This document shows, piece by piece, positions 8,477-17,912 of a stretch of DNA of 64,000 bases; the stretch's first letter is position 1; every line of letters begins with the position of its first letter. This DNA is from Clostridium_S neuense (lineage in GTDB: Bacteria > Bacillota > Clostridia > Clostridiales > Clostridiaceae): NCBI RefSeq assembly GCF_045310695.1, contig NZ_JBJIAA010000003.1, positions 186,001-250,000 on the forward strand, given 5' to 3'. The position numbers and the translations under genes are program-made. The notes under the pieces are model-generated. The model searched no databases, had not been told where the DNA came from, and was given only the letters and a program-made list of their open reading frames with translations.

Positions 8477-10183
8477 ATGAAGATTAATTTTAAAAATTTA
8501 AAAATTACGAGGAGTATTATTATTGTATGGTTAATATCTTTAGTAGCAATGGTAACTTTTGGTGTAGTTGCTTTTATTAATACAGCTAGAATGTATAAAA
8601 TAACAAATAATATTAATTCAGATACAATTCCTAAGCTTAAAAGTTGGGGCGATGTCAATGCAGATATGGGAGTTTTAAGAAATACTTTGACGAAGATAAT
8701 AGATAGAAAATTCGACGAAAAAAATGAAGAGCAAATGATTGAGCTGAATAAAGATATAATGAAAAATATAAATAAAAGTATATCCATATCCAAAAATGAT
8801 AAGGAAGAATTGAATTTAGCTAACAAAGCAAAAAGTTCATTTGTAAGTTATTATTCTTATATACCTAATATAATAGCTCAAAGAAAAGATGGTATTGTAC
8901 CAGATCCCCAAATAACAAATGTAGAGATGGGTGCATATGGAACAGAACTTCAAAAGAAGACAGAGGCTATGCTAAACTATGAGAAAAGTCAGGCTGATAG
9001 GAAAGCGAGTATTGAAAAAGCTTTACATGAAGAGACTAATGTGGTTTTTACTGTGATTTTTTTAATATCAATAATTTTGATAAGTGGTATATCAATAGCA
9101 GTGGTTATACTTATAAAGAATTCTATTAAAGAGTTTGATAACAAACTAAAAACTATATCTAAAGGAAATTTAAAGGTGCAAAAGAACACTTTACTTACAA
9201 ATGAATTTGGTGTTATGCACAACTCACTTGATAAAACTGCAGAGGCAATTTCACAGATATTAAGTATAGTTAAGAAGGAATGTTCAGAGGTTGAGAAAGA
9301 AGCTGGAAATTTGGAAGCTATATCTGGAGAGATGAATTCATCGGTAACACAATCTTCTTATGCTATTCAAACTGTTACTGAGGAAACTACAGAACAGGCG
9401 GAGGAGCTTATTTTTATAAATAAGACTATGGAATCTTTTGGACAAGCATTAGAAGAGACTGCAGCAGAAATTAAAGAGGTTGATAATAAAGCTAAAGATA
9501 TAACGAGTATGTCTCAGGATGGAAATTCAAGGATATCAGAACTTGCAAAAGCTGCAGATGATATAAATGAATTGTTTTTAGCAGTAAGTGAGAAAATATC
9601 CAAGTTAGTTGAAGGTATAAATGAGATATCAAGTATGATAAATGTAATTAATGATGTGTCAGAACAGACAAATTTATTGGCATTAAATGCGGCTATTGAA
9701 GCAGCTAGAGCAGGTGAAGCTGGCAAAGGTTTTGCAGTTGTGGCAGAAGAAATAAGAAATTTATCAGAGCAGTCTAAAAAATCTTCTGAAAGCATAACTA
9801 ATAAGTTAAGCGCTATTAATAGTGAAGCGTTAAAGGTAACAAATACAACGGATGATGCAAGTAGTAAACTTAAAGAACAAGTTGAGACTATATATGATAC
9901 AATGGATTTGTTTAAGACAATAGTAACTTCAATTAGAAATATTTTCCCACAAATAAACAATATAAGCACTGCTGTAGGTAAAATTAATACTGATAAGAAT
10001 GATATTTTGATTTCAATTGAAAAATCATCAAGATTGGCAGAGCAAAATTCAGCAGCATCGGAGGAAATTGCAGCATCTACAGAAGAAATGAGGTCATCTT
10101 CGGATAGTGTTGAAAAATCATCTAAATTATTAAAGAGCAAAACTAATAATATGGTGAAGGCAATAGGAAAATTTAAATTATAA
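8477..10183 (+). CDS. Methyl-accepting chemotaxis protein
   Basis: The 568-residue protein has an N-terminal membrane helix (about 15-35), an outside four-helix-type sensor region, a second helix (about 191-211), a HAMP segment, and the long coiled-coil signalling domain. The highly conserved tip EQTNLLALNAAIEAARAGEA is near residue 395. It would sit in the membrane and control CheA through CheW. The ligand is not predictable. GGAGGAG at 8466-8472 supports the ATG at 8477. No che genes are adjacent, so it is an orphan receptor; a structured leader directly upstream may regulate it. Confidence 0.95.
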   Translation: MKINFKNLKITRSIIIVWLISLVAMVTFGVVAFINTARMYKITNNINSDTIPKLKSWGDVNADMGVLRNTLTKIIDRKFDEKNEEQMIELNKDIMKNINKSISISKNDKEELNLANKAKSSFVSYYSYIPNIIAQRKDGIVPDPQITNVEMGAYGTELQKKTEAMLNYEKSQADRKASIEKALHEETNVVFTVIFLISIILISGISIAVVILIKNSIKEFDNKLKTISKGNLKVQKNTLLTNEFGVMHNSLDKTAEAISQILSIVKKECSEVEKEAGNLEAISGEMNSSVTQSSYAIQTVTEETTEQAEELIFINKTMESFGQALEETAAEIKEVDNKAKDITSMSQDGNSRISELAKAADDINELFLAVSEKISKLVEGINEISSMINVINDVSEQTNLLALNAAIEAARAGEAGKGFAVVAEEIRNLSEQSKKSSESITNKLSAINSEALKVTNTTDDASSKLKEQVETIYDTMDLFKTIVTSIRNIFPQINNISTAVGKINTDKNDILISIEKSSRLAEQNSAASEEIAASTEEMRSSSDSVEKSSKLLKSKTNNMVKAIGKFKL

Positions 10184-10295
10184 TTAAGAGGGTAAAGTTT
10201 ATATTATCATTAAATACATAGGTAAACCACTGTGAAACTTAAGCTCAAACAATTAAAAACAGTATAACTCTCAGCAGTTTTGCTATATAAAATAA

Positions 10296-10309
10296 TGTTC
10301 ACGTAAACA
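10296..10309. promoter_or_regulatory. LacI-family operator O1 of the hexuronate locus
   Basis: TGTTCACGTAAACA, one base-pair class away from the perfect palindrome at 10361. It lies just upstream of the -35 of the uxaC promoter. Confidence 0.65.
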
Positions 10310-10317
10310 AAAAACTA

Positions 10318-10345
10318 TTGATAAATAATATAAAAAGTTTATAAT
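10318..10345 (+). promoter_or_regulatory. Promoter of the uxaC operon
   Basis: TTGATA (10318-10323), 16 bases, TATAAT (10340-10345). It is flanked by two operator-like palindromes at 10296 and 10361, whose centres are 65 bases apart, so repression by looping is possible. Confidence 0.7.
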
Positions 10346-10360
10346 AGAAACATAAGTATC

Positions 10361-10374
10361 TGTTAACGTTAACA
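10361..10374. promoter_or_regulatory. LacI-family operator O2 of the hexuronate locus
   Basis: TGTTAACGTTAACA is a perfect 14-bp palindrome placed 16 bases after the -10, the classic position for a LacI-type repressor. Related sites occur at 10296, 12928 and 14370. Confidence 0.75.
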
Positions 10375-10401
10375 AACATGTTTTGGAAAGAGGGATATTT
10401 T

Positions 10402-11808
10402 ATGAAAAATTTTATGGATGAAGAATTTTTATTAAACACTGAAATGTCAAAGAAACTATTTCATAACTATGCTGAGAAAATGCCTATAATAGATTACCAC
10501 TGCCACATAAGTCCTAAAGAAATATGTGAAAATAAAAAATTTAAAAACATAACAGAGGCTTGGCTTTATGGTGATCATTATAAATGGAGACTTATGAGAA
10601 GTTTTGGAGTTGATGAAAAGTACATCACTGGGGGTTCAACAGATTATGAAAAGTTCTTGGCCTATGTAAAATCACTTGAAACAGCTATAGGAAACCCATT
10701 ATATCATTGGACACACTTAGAGCTTCAGAGGTATTTTGGGATTTATGATGTTGTAAATGAAAAAAATGCAAAAACTATATGGGACAAGGCAAATAAAGTA
10801 CTGCAGGAAGAGGGACTTACTGTTAGAGAAATTATAAAAAAATCTAATGTTAAAGTAATTTGTACAACAGATGATCCGACGGATTCGCTGGAATATCATT
10901 TGAAGCTTAAAGAGGATAAGACTTTTAACGTAAAAGTGCTCCCAGCATTTAGACCAGATAAGGCACTTGGAATTAATAAGAATGGCTTTGCTGAATGGGC
11001 TGCTAAGCTAGGACAAGTTTCAAATAAAAAAGTAGACAGTTATGATGCATTTTTAGAAGCTATGGAAAGTAGAATTGATTTCTTCCATTCTGTTGGAGGA
11101 CGAGTTTCGGATCACGCTTTAGACTATGTTCCATATATGGAAGCTTCTAAAGAAGAAGTTGAAAAAATATTTAAAAAATCTTTGCAAGGTGAAAAAGTAA
11201 GTTTTGAAGATGAAACCAAATATAGAACATATACTTTGAAGTTCTTAGCAAAAAATTATGCGAAACGCGGTTGGGCAATGGAATTTCATATGAATGCATA
11301 TAGGGATAATAACAGCAGGATGTTTGAAAAAATAGGACCAGATACTGGCTTCGATTCTGTTAATGACAGCAAGGTTGCAGTACCACTTTCAAAATTACTT
11401 AATTCTTTGGAAAAAGAAAAGTCTCTTCCTAAAACAATAATATATAGCTTAAATCCTAATGATAATTATGTAATTGGATCACTTATGGGATGTTTCCAAG
11501 GAAGTGGAGCTTTAGGAAAAATTCAGTTTGGAGCTGCATGGTGGTTTAACGATAATAAAGATGGAATGCTTGAACAAATGAAGGCTTTGGCCAACCTTGG
11601 ATTGTTTTCTAGTTTTATAGGAATGCTTACTGATTCAAGAAGCTTCTTATCATATACAAGACATGAATATTTTAGAAGAATACTATGTCAGTTTATTGGA
11701 AACATGGTTGAGGCAGGAGAAGTTCCTAATGATGAAGAATTACTTGGCAAAATAGTAGAAAATATATGCTATAACAATGCAAAAAATTACTTTGGGATGG
11801 ATATATAA
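10402..11808 (+). CDS. uxaC: Uronate isomerase (glucuronate/galacturonate isomerase)
   Basis: UxaC converts D-glucuronate to fructuronate and D-galacturonate to tagaturonate, the first step of hexuronate breakdown in the cytoplasm. The 468-residue protein has the amidohydrolase-type motif YHCHISP near residue 31 and the conserved region WAMEFHMNAYRDNNSRMFE. I choose ATG 10402, preceded by AGAGGG at 10389-10394; an in-frame ATG at 10378 has no ribosome site, and the resulting N-terminus MKNFMDEEFLLN matches the family. It is the first gene of the uxa cluster, under a promoter with two operators. Confidence 0.95.
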   Translation: MKNFMDEEFLLNTEMSKKLFHNYAEKMPIIDYHCHISPKEICENKKFKNITEAWLYGDHYKWRLMRSFGVDEKYITGGSTDYEKFLAYVKSLETAIGNPLYHWTHLELQRYFGIYDVVNEKNAKTIWDKANKVLQEEGLTVREIIKKSNVKVICTTDDPTDSLEYHLKLKEDKTFNVKVLPAFRPDKALGINKNGFAEWAAKLGQVSNKKVDSYDAFLEAMESRIDFFHSVGGRVSDHALDYVPYMEASKEEVEKIFKKSLQGEKVSFEDETKYRTYTLKFLAKNYAKRGWAMEFHMNAYRDNNSRMFEKIGPDTGFDSVNDSKVAVPLSKLLNSLEKEKSLPKTIIYSLNPNDNYVIGSLMGCFQGSGALGKIQFGAAWWFNDNKDGMLEQMKALANLGLFSSFIGMLTDSRSFLSYTRHEYFRRILCQFIGNMVEAGEVPNDEELLGKIVENICYNNAKNYFGMDI

Positions 11809-11889
11809 TTAAATTAGTAGTTTATATGGAGCTATGTATGATATTATATGAATATATGAAGTTTGTTACTTGAAAGGTATGAGGTAAAT

Positions 11890-12894
11890 ATGAGCGTTAC
11901 TATAAAAGACATAGCAAAACTAGCCAATGTTTCACATACAACTGTTTCAAGGGCACTAAATGATAGCCCCTTTATAAAAGAAAAGACAAAGAAAAGAATA
12001 CTTGAAATAGCAAATCAGCTTAATTATGTTCCAAATTATAATGCTAAAAGCTTGGTTTTAAATAAATCTTACAATATAGGAGTGTTTTTTTCTACAATTA
12101 GTAGAGGTACATCGCCTAACTTTTTTCATGAAATAATAGATGGAGTAAATAGTGCAATAGACAAAAAGTATAATTTAGTTATAAAAGGAATGGATGATTG
12201 TAAAAGTTTAAACTACGTATCAAAGGATAGATTTGATGGAATTATATTAGTAAGCCAAAGTGAAAGTGATAACATATTTATATATGACATTATAGGCAAA
12301 GACATTCCAATAGTTGTACTTAATAGGAAGATTGAGATTGATAATGTTATAAATATACTTTCATCGGAAAAAGAAGGAGCTTATGAAGCAACTGATTACT
12401 TGATTAAAAATGGGCATAAAGACATTGCTATAATTGAAGGAAAAGAAAACTTTAAATCAAGCGTATTTAGACGTGAAGGATACATTAATGCGCTTATAAA
12501 CAATAAGATAAAAATCAATAATGAATACATGGTAAGAGGAGAATATGATATAGAAAGCGGATTTAAGGCGATGCAGAAGCTTTTGGAACTTAAGAAGATA
12601 CCAACGGCAGTATTTTGCTCCAATGATGATATGGCTGTTGGAGCTATTAGAGCAATACAAAAACACGGATTAAGGGTCCCAGATGATATTTCTTTAGTTG
12701 GATTTGATGATAGTGCATTTTGTGATTATGTTTCTCCAGCACTTACTACTGTAAGAAAGCCATCCCGCAAGATTGCTTCTGTTGGATGTGAAAAGCTGCT
12801 TGGAATAATTGAAGAGCCGGATAAAACTATAAATGAAAAGCTGTATATTAGTACTAAATTGATAATAAGAGATTCAGTAAAAAAGATAATATAA
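11890..12894 (+). CDS. LacI-family transcriptional regulator of the hexuronate cluster
   Basis: The first 50 residues form a LacI helix-turn-helix (TIKDIAKLANVSHTTVSRAL), followed by a periplasmic-binding-protein-like effector domain ending in the usual GFDDSAFCDYVSPALTTVRK stretch. The ATG at 11890 has GAGG at 11881; an upstream TTG at 11863 is in frame but unlikely. Position between uxaC and the symporter gene, together with four TGTTNACGT sites in this cluster, suggests it is the local repressor that responds to a uronate or a pathway intermediate. That link is inference. Confidence 0.92.
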   Translation: MSVTIKDIAKLANVSHTTVSRALNDSPFIKEKTKKRILEIANQLNYVPNYNAKSLVLNKSYNIGVFFSTISRGTSPNFFHEIIDGVNSAIDKKYNLVIKGMDDCKSLNYVSKDRFDGIILVSQSESDNIFIYDIIGKDIPIVVLNRKIEIDNVINILSSEKEGAYEATDYLIKNGHKDIAIIEGKENFKSSVFRREGYINALINNKIKINNEYMVRGEYDIESGFKAMQKLLELKKIPTAVFCSNDDMAVGAIRAIQKHGLRVPDDISLVGFDDSAFCDYVSPALTTVRKPSRKIASVGCEKLLGIIEEPDKTINEKLYISTKLIIRDSVKKII

Positions 12895-12927
12895 TTTAAA
12901 ATAACTATATTATCTTTTTAAAAGAAA

Positions 12928-12941
12928 TGTTAACGTGTGAA
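12928..12941. promoter_or_regulatory. LacI-type operator upstream of the symporter gene
   Basis: TGTTAACGTGTGAA keeps the full left half-site of the perfect operator at 10361 and loses part of the right half. It sits 38 bases before the symporter ribosome site. Confidence 0.5.
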
Positions 12942-12978
12942 TTTTAAATAATACTTTAATATAAAGGAGTATATGTAT

Positions 12979-14340
12979 ATGAGTAATAGTGAAAATAAGA
13001 AATTAACGTTAAAAGAAAAAATATCTTATGGTCTCGGTGATTTTGGAAATGGTTTTATGTTTGATTTGGGTCAAGCATATCTTCTTCAGTTTTATACCGA
13101 TGTTGTTGGAATAGCATCAGCAGCGGCTGGAAGTATATTTCTCGTAACGAAGTTGTTTGATGCTATTATGGATCCAATAGCTGGTACTGTAATCGATTCA
13201 AAAAAGCCAAGCAAAAATGGAAAGTTTAAATCTACAATGTTTGTATCAAGTATATTATTAGCAATAATGACAGTTATAACGTTTACTAATCCTGGTAATA
13301 CGGCCGGATCAAAACTAGTTTTTGCGTATGTAACTTATATGTTATGGGGAGTGATGTATTCGTTTACTAATGTTCCATATGGATCACTTGGTTCTGTTAT
13401 TACTCAGGATACGCAGGATAGAACATCTTTGTCTACATTTAGGCAAATAGGCTCATCAGGAGCATTATTAATAACAGGAGTAATTTTTATGCCACTTGTA
13501 ACTTTATTTGGTAAGGGCAGAGCTGCATATGCATTTGTTACTGCAATTATGGGGGTTATTGGTGTAATATCATTTTATGCTACTTATAAAAATACAACAG
13601 AAGTTGTTGTTCATGATCCTAAAAAAGAAGAAAAAATTACAGCCCATACCATTATAAATGCCATATTTCATAATAGAGCACTGCTCGCTTTAATTCTTAT
13701 GACTTTATTTTCAATATCAGCATATAATATAAAAACTCAAATAGTTGTATATTATTGCAAGTATAATTTGGGTAATACGAATTTAGTTGCATATGTTAAT
13801 TTCTTTACAATAGGTTGTTCTGTAATAGGAGTTTCTTTTCTTCCTAAGTTAGTTAAATTGTTTGGGAAGAAAAAGACAGCTGTTATGGCATTTTTAGTAA
13901 GTGCTATTTCAGATGCGGTAAACTTTTTTATTCCAGGAACACATTTTCCTGTATTCATAGTGCTTGCAACAATTTCTTTCATGGGGCTTAGCATAATAAA
14001 TGGTGTTACATGGGCATTTGTTTCAGATACAATTGATTATGGTGAGTGGAAAAATGGTGAAAGAAGAGAAGGAATTACTTACTCGGTATTTAATTTGTCA
14101 AGAAAAATTGCTCAAGCTATAGCAGGAAGTATAGCTGGATTTGGTTTGAATTTAGTAGGTTATGTTGCAAATGCTCATCAAAGTTCAAGCACCTTACTTG
14201 GAATAAAAGGATTATTGTTATTGTATCCTGCCTGTGCAGCCTGTATGGCAGCAGTTATGATAGGTTTTGTATATAATCTTTCAGATAATAAATTTGCTAA
14301 GGTTATTACTGAATTGCATTCAAGAAATATAAGAGGTTAA
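12979..14340 (+). CDS. GPH-family sugar:cation symporter (hexuronide/uronate uptake)
   Basis: The protein of 453 residues has about twelve membrane helices and belongs to the MFS_2/GPH group (xyloside, melibiose and glucuronide symporters). Typical features are the N-terminal GLGDFGNGFMFDLGQAYLLQF and the AFVSDTIDYGEWKNGERREG block after helix ten. Of two close ATG codons, 12979 is nine bases from AAGGAG, while 12973 is only three bases from it. Its place inside the uxa cluster makes a uronate or oligo-uronide the likely cargo, imported with H+ or Na+. Confidence 0.9.
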   Translation: MSNSENKKLTLKEKISYGLGDFGNGFMFDLGQAYLLQFYTDVVGIASAAAGSIFLVTKLFDAIMDPIAGTVIDSKKPSKNGKFKSTMFVSSILLAIMTVITFTNPGNTAGSKLVFAYVTYMLWGVMYSFTNVPYGSLGSVITQDTQDRTSLSTFRQIGSSGALLITGVIFMPLVTLFGKGRAAYAFVTAIMGVIGVISFYATYKNTTEVVVHDPKKEEKITAHTIINAIFHNRALLALILMTLFSISAYNIKTQIVVYYCKYNLGNTNLVAYVNFFTIGCSVIGVSFLPKLVKLFGKKKTAVMAFLVSAISDAVNFFIPGTHFPVFIVLATISFMGLSIINGVTWAFVSDTIDYGEWKNGERREGITYSVFNLSRKIAQAIAGSIAGFGLNLVGYVANAHQSSSTLLGIKGLLLLYPACAACMAAVMIGFVYNLSDNKFAKVITELHSRNIRG

Positions 14341-14369
14341 CAAGTAGGCAATATGTTTTAGCAACGTTA

Positions 14370-14383
14370 TGTTCACGTGTGCA
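14370..14383. promoter_or_regulatory. LacI-type operator upstream of uxaB
   Basis: TGTTCACGTGTGCA resembles the operator set of this cluster. It is followed by TATAAT at 14394-14399, so it would overlap the -35 region of an internal promoter for uxaB. Confidence 0.55.
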
Positions 14384-14426
14384 AAAACGTGATATAATAA
14401 TTTTATAATATATGGAGGAATAAACT

Positions 14427-15875
14427 ATGAGATTAAATAAAAACAATTTTAAAGATTACAAAAGATATCCAGAAAGAATTATACAATTTGGAGAAGGAAA
14501 TTTTCTTAGAGCTTTTGTTGATTGGCAAGTTCATGAGATGAATAAAAAAGCTGGTTTTAATGGAAGTGTAGTAGTTGTACAGCCTATAGAAAGAGGACTT
14601 ATTGATAGGCTAAATGATCAAGACGGACTTTATACATTGTACTTACAAGGAGTAAAAGATGGAAAGCCTATCAAAAAGCATGAGGTAATAAACAGTGTAA
14701 GCAGGGGTATAAATCCCTATAGAGATTATGAAGAGTATTTAAAACTTGCAGAACAGCCTGAAATAAGATTTGTAATTTCAAATACTACTGAAGCAGGAAT
14801 AGCCTTTGATGAAAATGATAAATTTGATGACAAATGTCCAAGTAGTTACCCCGCTAAATTAACGACCTTATTATATAGAAGATTTAAATTTTTTAAAGGG
14901 GATAGGAATAAAGGCCTAATTATTATACCATGTGAGCTTATTGATAGAAATGGTGAAAAGCTTGAAAAAATCATATTTAAATATGCAGAACTTTGGAATT
15001 TAGAAGCTGACTTTATAGCTTGGTTAAAAGAGGCAAATACCTTTTGTTGTACACTGGTAGATAGAATTGTTCCAGGATACCCTAAAGACACTATAGATGA
15101 AGTCATAAAGGAATTAGGGTATGAGGATAATTTAGTTGATGTTGGAGAGTATTTTCACTTGTGGGTAATTGAAGGCCCAATGTGTCTTGAAAAAGAACTA
15201 CCATTTAAGGAAGCAGGCTTGAATGTAAAAATCGTCGATGATGTTACACCATATAGAACAAGAAAAGTTAGAATACTTAATGGGGCACATACAGCTCTGG
15301 TTCCAGTAGCTTATCTTTATGGATTGGATACGGTCGGTGAGTCAGTTGAGGATAAATTAATAGGAAAATATCTGCATGAAGTAGTATATGATGAAATAAT
15401 TCCAACATTAGATTTACCAGAAGATGAACTTAAGTACTTTGCAGGTGCTGTTTTGGAGAGATTTACAAACCCTTTTGTAAAACATTATCTTATGAGCATA
15501 GCACTAAACTCTATGTCTAAGTTTGAAACTAGAGATTTGCCATCTTTATTAGAATATAAAAACAGAAAGGGAATACTTCCCCAAAAACTTGTATTCTCAT
15601 TGGCAGCCTTAATAGAATTCTATAAAGGTAAAAGAGGGAATGAAGCTATAAAGCTTGCCGATAATGAAGATATATTAAAGTTATATTCTGATTTGTGGTC
15701 AAAATGTGATGGAACAGATAGTGGATATAAAACTTTGGTAAGCACTGTACTAAGCTATGAAAAGAATTGGAAAATGGATTTAAACAAAGTAGAAGGACTT
15801 ACAGAAGCTGTAACTGAAAATCTTATAAAAATAGAGAAACAAGGAATTGCTGAAGCGATTAAAAGTGTGATGTAA
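14427..15875 (+). CDS. uxaB: Tagaturonate reductase (altronate oxidoreductase)
   Basis: The 482-residue protein is of the mannitol-dehydrogenase family. The N-terminal nucleotide-binding region includes IIQFGEGNFLRAFVDWQ, and a central block reads TPYRTRKVRILNGAHTALVPVA with the Lys-containing active-site segment of polyol-specific reductases. It would reduce D-tagaturonate to D-altronate with NADH. GGAGGA at 14414 supports the start. It lies between the symporter and altronate dehydratase genes. UxuB (mannonate) is the alternative, but the neighbouring uxaA favours UxaB. Confidence 0.92.
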   Translation: MRLNKNNFKDYKRYPERIIQFGEGNFLRAFVDWQVHEMNKKAGFNGSVVVVQPIERGLIDRLNDQDGLYTLYLQGVKDGKPIKKHEVINSVSRGINPYRDYEEYLKLAEQPEIRFVISNTTEAGIAFDENDKFDDKCPSSYPAKLTTLLYRRFKFFKGDRNKGLIIIPCELIDRNGEKLEKIIFKYAELWNLEADFIAWLKEANTFCCTLVDRIVPGYPKDTIDEVIKELGYEDNLVDVGEYFHLWVIEGPMCLEKELPFKEAGLNVKIVDDVTPYRTRKVRILNGAHTALVPVAYLYGLDTVGESVEDKLIGKYLHEVVYDEIIPTLDLPEDELKYFAGAVLERFTNPFVKHYLMSIALNSMSKFETRDLPSLLEYKNRKGILPQKLVFSLAALIEFYKGKRGNEAIKLADNEDILKLYSDLWSKCDGTDSGYKTLVSTVLSYEKNWKMDLNKVEGLTEAVTENLIKIEKQGIAEAIKSVM

Positions 15876-15884
15876 AAAATTGCT

Positions 15885-16070
15885 AAGTAACATCATCTTG
15901 GAATATTAAATAAAATTAATAAATCTAAGCGTCAAATTGTTAAAATCTTAAGAGCTTTCAATAACTCGCTGAAAAAATGCTCAAACAGATTGAAAGCTCT
16001 AAAGCTTTTAACAATTTGCCACCAAGATTTATAGAATTTTATTTAAACTATTCCTTCAATGATCTTACTT
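15885..16070. repeat. Long imperfect palindrome, copy 1 of a dispersed repeat family
   Basis: Arms of about 80 bases (15885-15963 and 15985-16070) fold on each other with few mismatches around the loop ACTCGCTGAAAAAATGCTCA. The ends AAGTAA/TTACTT and inner blocks such as TTAAATAAAATT and AAATTGTTAAAA are complementary. Parts recur at 43233-43410 and 55168-55297. It also may end uxaB transcription. Confidence 0.8.
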
Positions 16071-16091
16071 CGCAGGGCGCAAAATCAAGGA

Positions 16092-16235
16092 AAATTTTTC
16101 TCCGTTTCCCTACGAAAAATTTGTTGTAAACATGCTTGATTAATAGAAATTAAGGCCAATAAATATATAGTATAAAAATTTAATTGGTTACAAAGGTTGA
16201 TACTTAAAATTCCGTAGGTACGGAGGAATTTTTTC
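16092..16235. repeat. Two short hairpins with the CGTAGG-ACGGAG core
   Basis: 16092-16122 folds as AAATTTTTC/GAAAAATTT and, on the minus strand, has the loop core CGTAGGGAAACGGAG. 16206-16232 folds as AAAATTCC/GGAATTTT around GTAGGTACGGA. The same core is at 55275-55289 and, diverged, at 59272-59288 (minus strand). Confidence 0.6.
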
Positions 16236-16253
16236 ATTGCACTACCGTGGAAG

Positions 16254-16352
16254 AAAAGTAACAATGCTGAAGGAACGATTTAAAAAATTCTAATAGATTT
16301 TTGAACCTTAGATTTATAGAATCTTTTTAACGTGACGAAGTATTGTTACTTT
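16254..16352. repeat. Palindrome directly upstream of uxaA, copy 2 of the repeat family
   Basis: AAAGTAACAATGCT at the left pairs with the right end (ATTGTTACTTT), with about 45 bases per arm. Read on the minus strand, the right arm matches 43251-43300 over about 50 bases (AAGTAACAATNCTTC then CTATAAATCTAAGGTTC). It ends ten bases before the uxaA ribosome site. Confidence 0.75.
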
Positions 16353-16370
16353 ATTTAAGGAGGTAAATTC

Positions 16371-17849
16371 ATGAAAAACTTTTTTAAAATTAATGAAAAG
16401 GATAATGTTGTTATAGCTTTAAAGAATTTAAATAAATCTGATGTACTAGAAGTTGATGGCAAAAAAATCGTACTTAAGGAAGCTATTAAACGAGGGCATA
16501 AGTTTGCAATTTGTAATATAAAAAAAGGTGAAAATGTTAACAAGTATGGATTTCCGATAGGACATGCTATAAAGGAAATCAAGGAAGGCCAGTGGATTCA
16601 TTCGCATAATCTTAAAACAAATCTTGATGGAATTAAGGATTATGTTTACAGTAAAAAGAAAATTTTAAATGATATTAAAGATAGAAGTCTAACCTTTAAG
16701 GGATACAAACGAGAGGATGGAAATGTTGGAATAAGAAATGAACTGTGGATAGTGCCAACCGTTGGATGTGTAAATGGAATAGCAGATTTGATTGCTAAAA
16801 AATTTCAAGAGGAAACAGCATTTAAAGATGTACATGTTTTTAAGCATAATTATGGATGTTCTCAACTTGGAGAGGATCATATTAATACTAGAACTATACT
16901 AGGAGACATAGCAAAGCATCCTAATGCTGGGGGTGTTTTGGTGCTTGGACTTGGTTGTGAAAACAATACAATGTCCGATTTCATAAAGTCATTAGGAGAT
17001 TACAATAAAAGAAGAATTAGATTTCTAGTTTCACAAGAGGTAGAAGATGAAATAGAAGAGGGAAATAAACTATTAAAAGAGCTTTACGAAGTGATTAGTT
17101 TAGATAAGAGAGAAGATATACCACTATCCGAATTGAAGGTGGGACTTAAATGTGGAGGTTCAGATGGCTTTTCTGGAATAACAGCAAATCCTCTTTTGGG
17201 TAAATTCTCAGACTTTTTGGTTGCGCAAGGGGGGACAACTATATTAACTGAAGTCCCGGAAATGTTTGGAGCAGAAACTATTTTAATGAGTAGAGCTAAA
17301 AATGAAGAAGTGTTTAATAAGATAGTCAGCTTAATAAATGACTTTAAAAAATATTTTATGAACTATAACCAACCGGTATATGAAAATCCATCGCCAGGAA
17401 ATAAAGAAGGCGGAATAACCACATTAGAAGATAAAGCACTTGGATGTACACAAAAGTCTGGAAGTAGTGAAGTAGTAGGTGTACTTAAATACGGAGAAAC
17501 TTTAAAGGAAAAAGGGCTTAACTTATTAAGTGCACCAGGTAATGATTTGGTGGCTTCCACAGCTCTTGCTTCGGCTGGATGTCATATTATACTATTTACT
17601 ACAGGTAGAGGAACGCCTTTTGGTACTTTTATTCCAACTGTTAAGGTGTCAACTAATAATGATATATTTAATAGGAAGAAACACTGGATAGATTTTAATG
17701 CAGGAAGTTTAGTTATAAACGATAATATAGATGATTTAGCAGAACAATTTATTAAATATGTGATTAGCATAGCAAATGGTGAGCTTGCTAACAATGAAAA
17801 GAATAACATAAGAGAAATAGCTATATTTAAAAACGGAGTAACTTTATAA
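16371..17849 (+). CDS. uxaA: Altronate dehydratase
   Basis: UxaA dehydrates D-altronate to 2-keto-3-deoxygluconate in an iron-dependent reaction. The 492-residue protein has an N-terminal SAF-type domain (residues 1-85, with the KRGHKFAICNIKKGENV segment) and the large C-terminal catalytic domain, with conserved cysteines in VGCVNGIADL, NYGCSQLG, LGLGCENN, LKCGGSDGFSG and the late TTGRGTPFGTF loop. AAGGAGG at 16357-16363 supports the start. A 99-base palindrome lies between its likely promoter region and this site, so messenger structure may matter here. KDG kinase and aldolase genes are not in the window. Confidence 0.94.
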   Translation: MKNFFKINEKDNVVIALKNLNKSDVLEVDGKKIVLKEAIKRGHKFAICNIKKGENVNKYGFPIGHAIKEIKEGQWIHSHNLKTNLDGIKDYVYSKKKILNDIKDRSLTFKGYKREDGNVGIRNELWIVPTVGCVNGIADLIAKKFQEETAFKDVHVFKHNYGCSQLGEDHINTRTILGDIAKHPNAGGVLVLGLGCENNTMSDFIKSLGDYNKRRIRFLVSQEVEDEIEEGNKLLKELYEVISLDKREDIPLSELKVGLKCGGSDGFSGITANPLLGKFSDFLVAQGGTTILTEVPEMFGAETILMSRAKNEEVFNKIVSLINDFKKYFMNYNQPVYENPSPGNKEGGITTLEDKALGCTQKSGSSEVVGVLKYGETLKEKGLNLLSAPGNDLVASTALASAGCHIILFTTGRGTPFGTFIPTVKVSTNNDIFNRKKHWIDFNAGSLVINDNIDDLAEQFIKYVISIANGELANNEKNNIREIAIFKNGVTL

Positions 17850-17912
17850 AACTTGCTTTATGTGATAGATTCCTTTAAATTATTAGTATACTATAATTTG
17901 GAGATGATAAAA

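Noticed and set aside
9514..10140. Long minus-strand frame opposite the chemoreceptor signalling domain.
   Set aside because: A shadow of the repetitive coiled-coil coding; Ser/Phe-rich product with no start signal.
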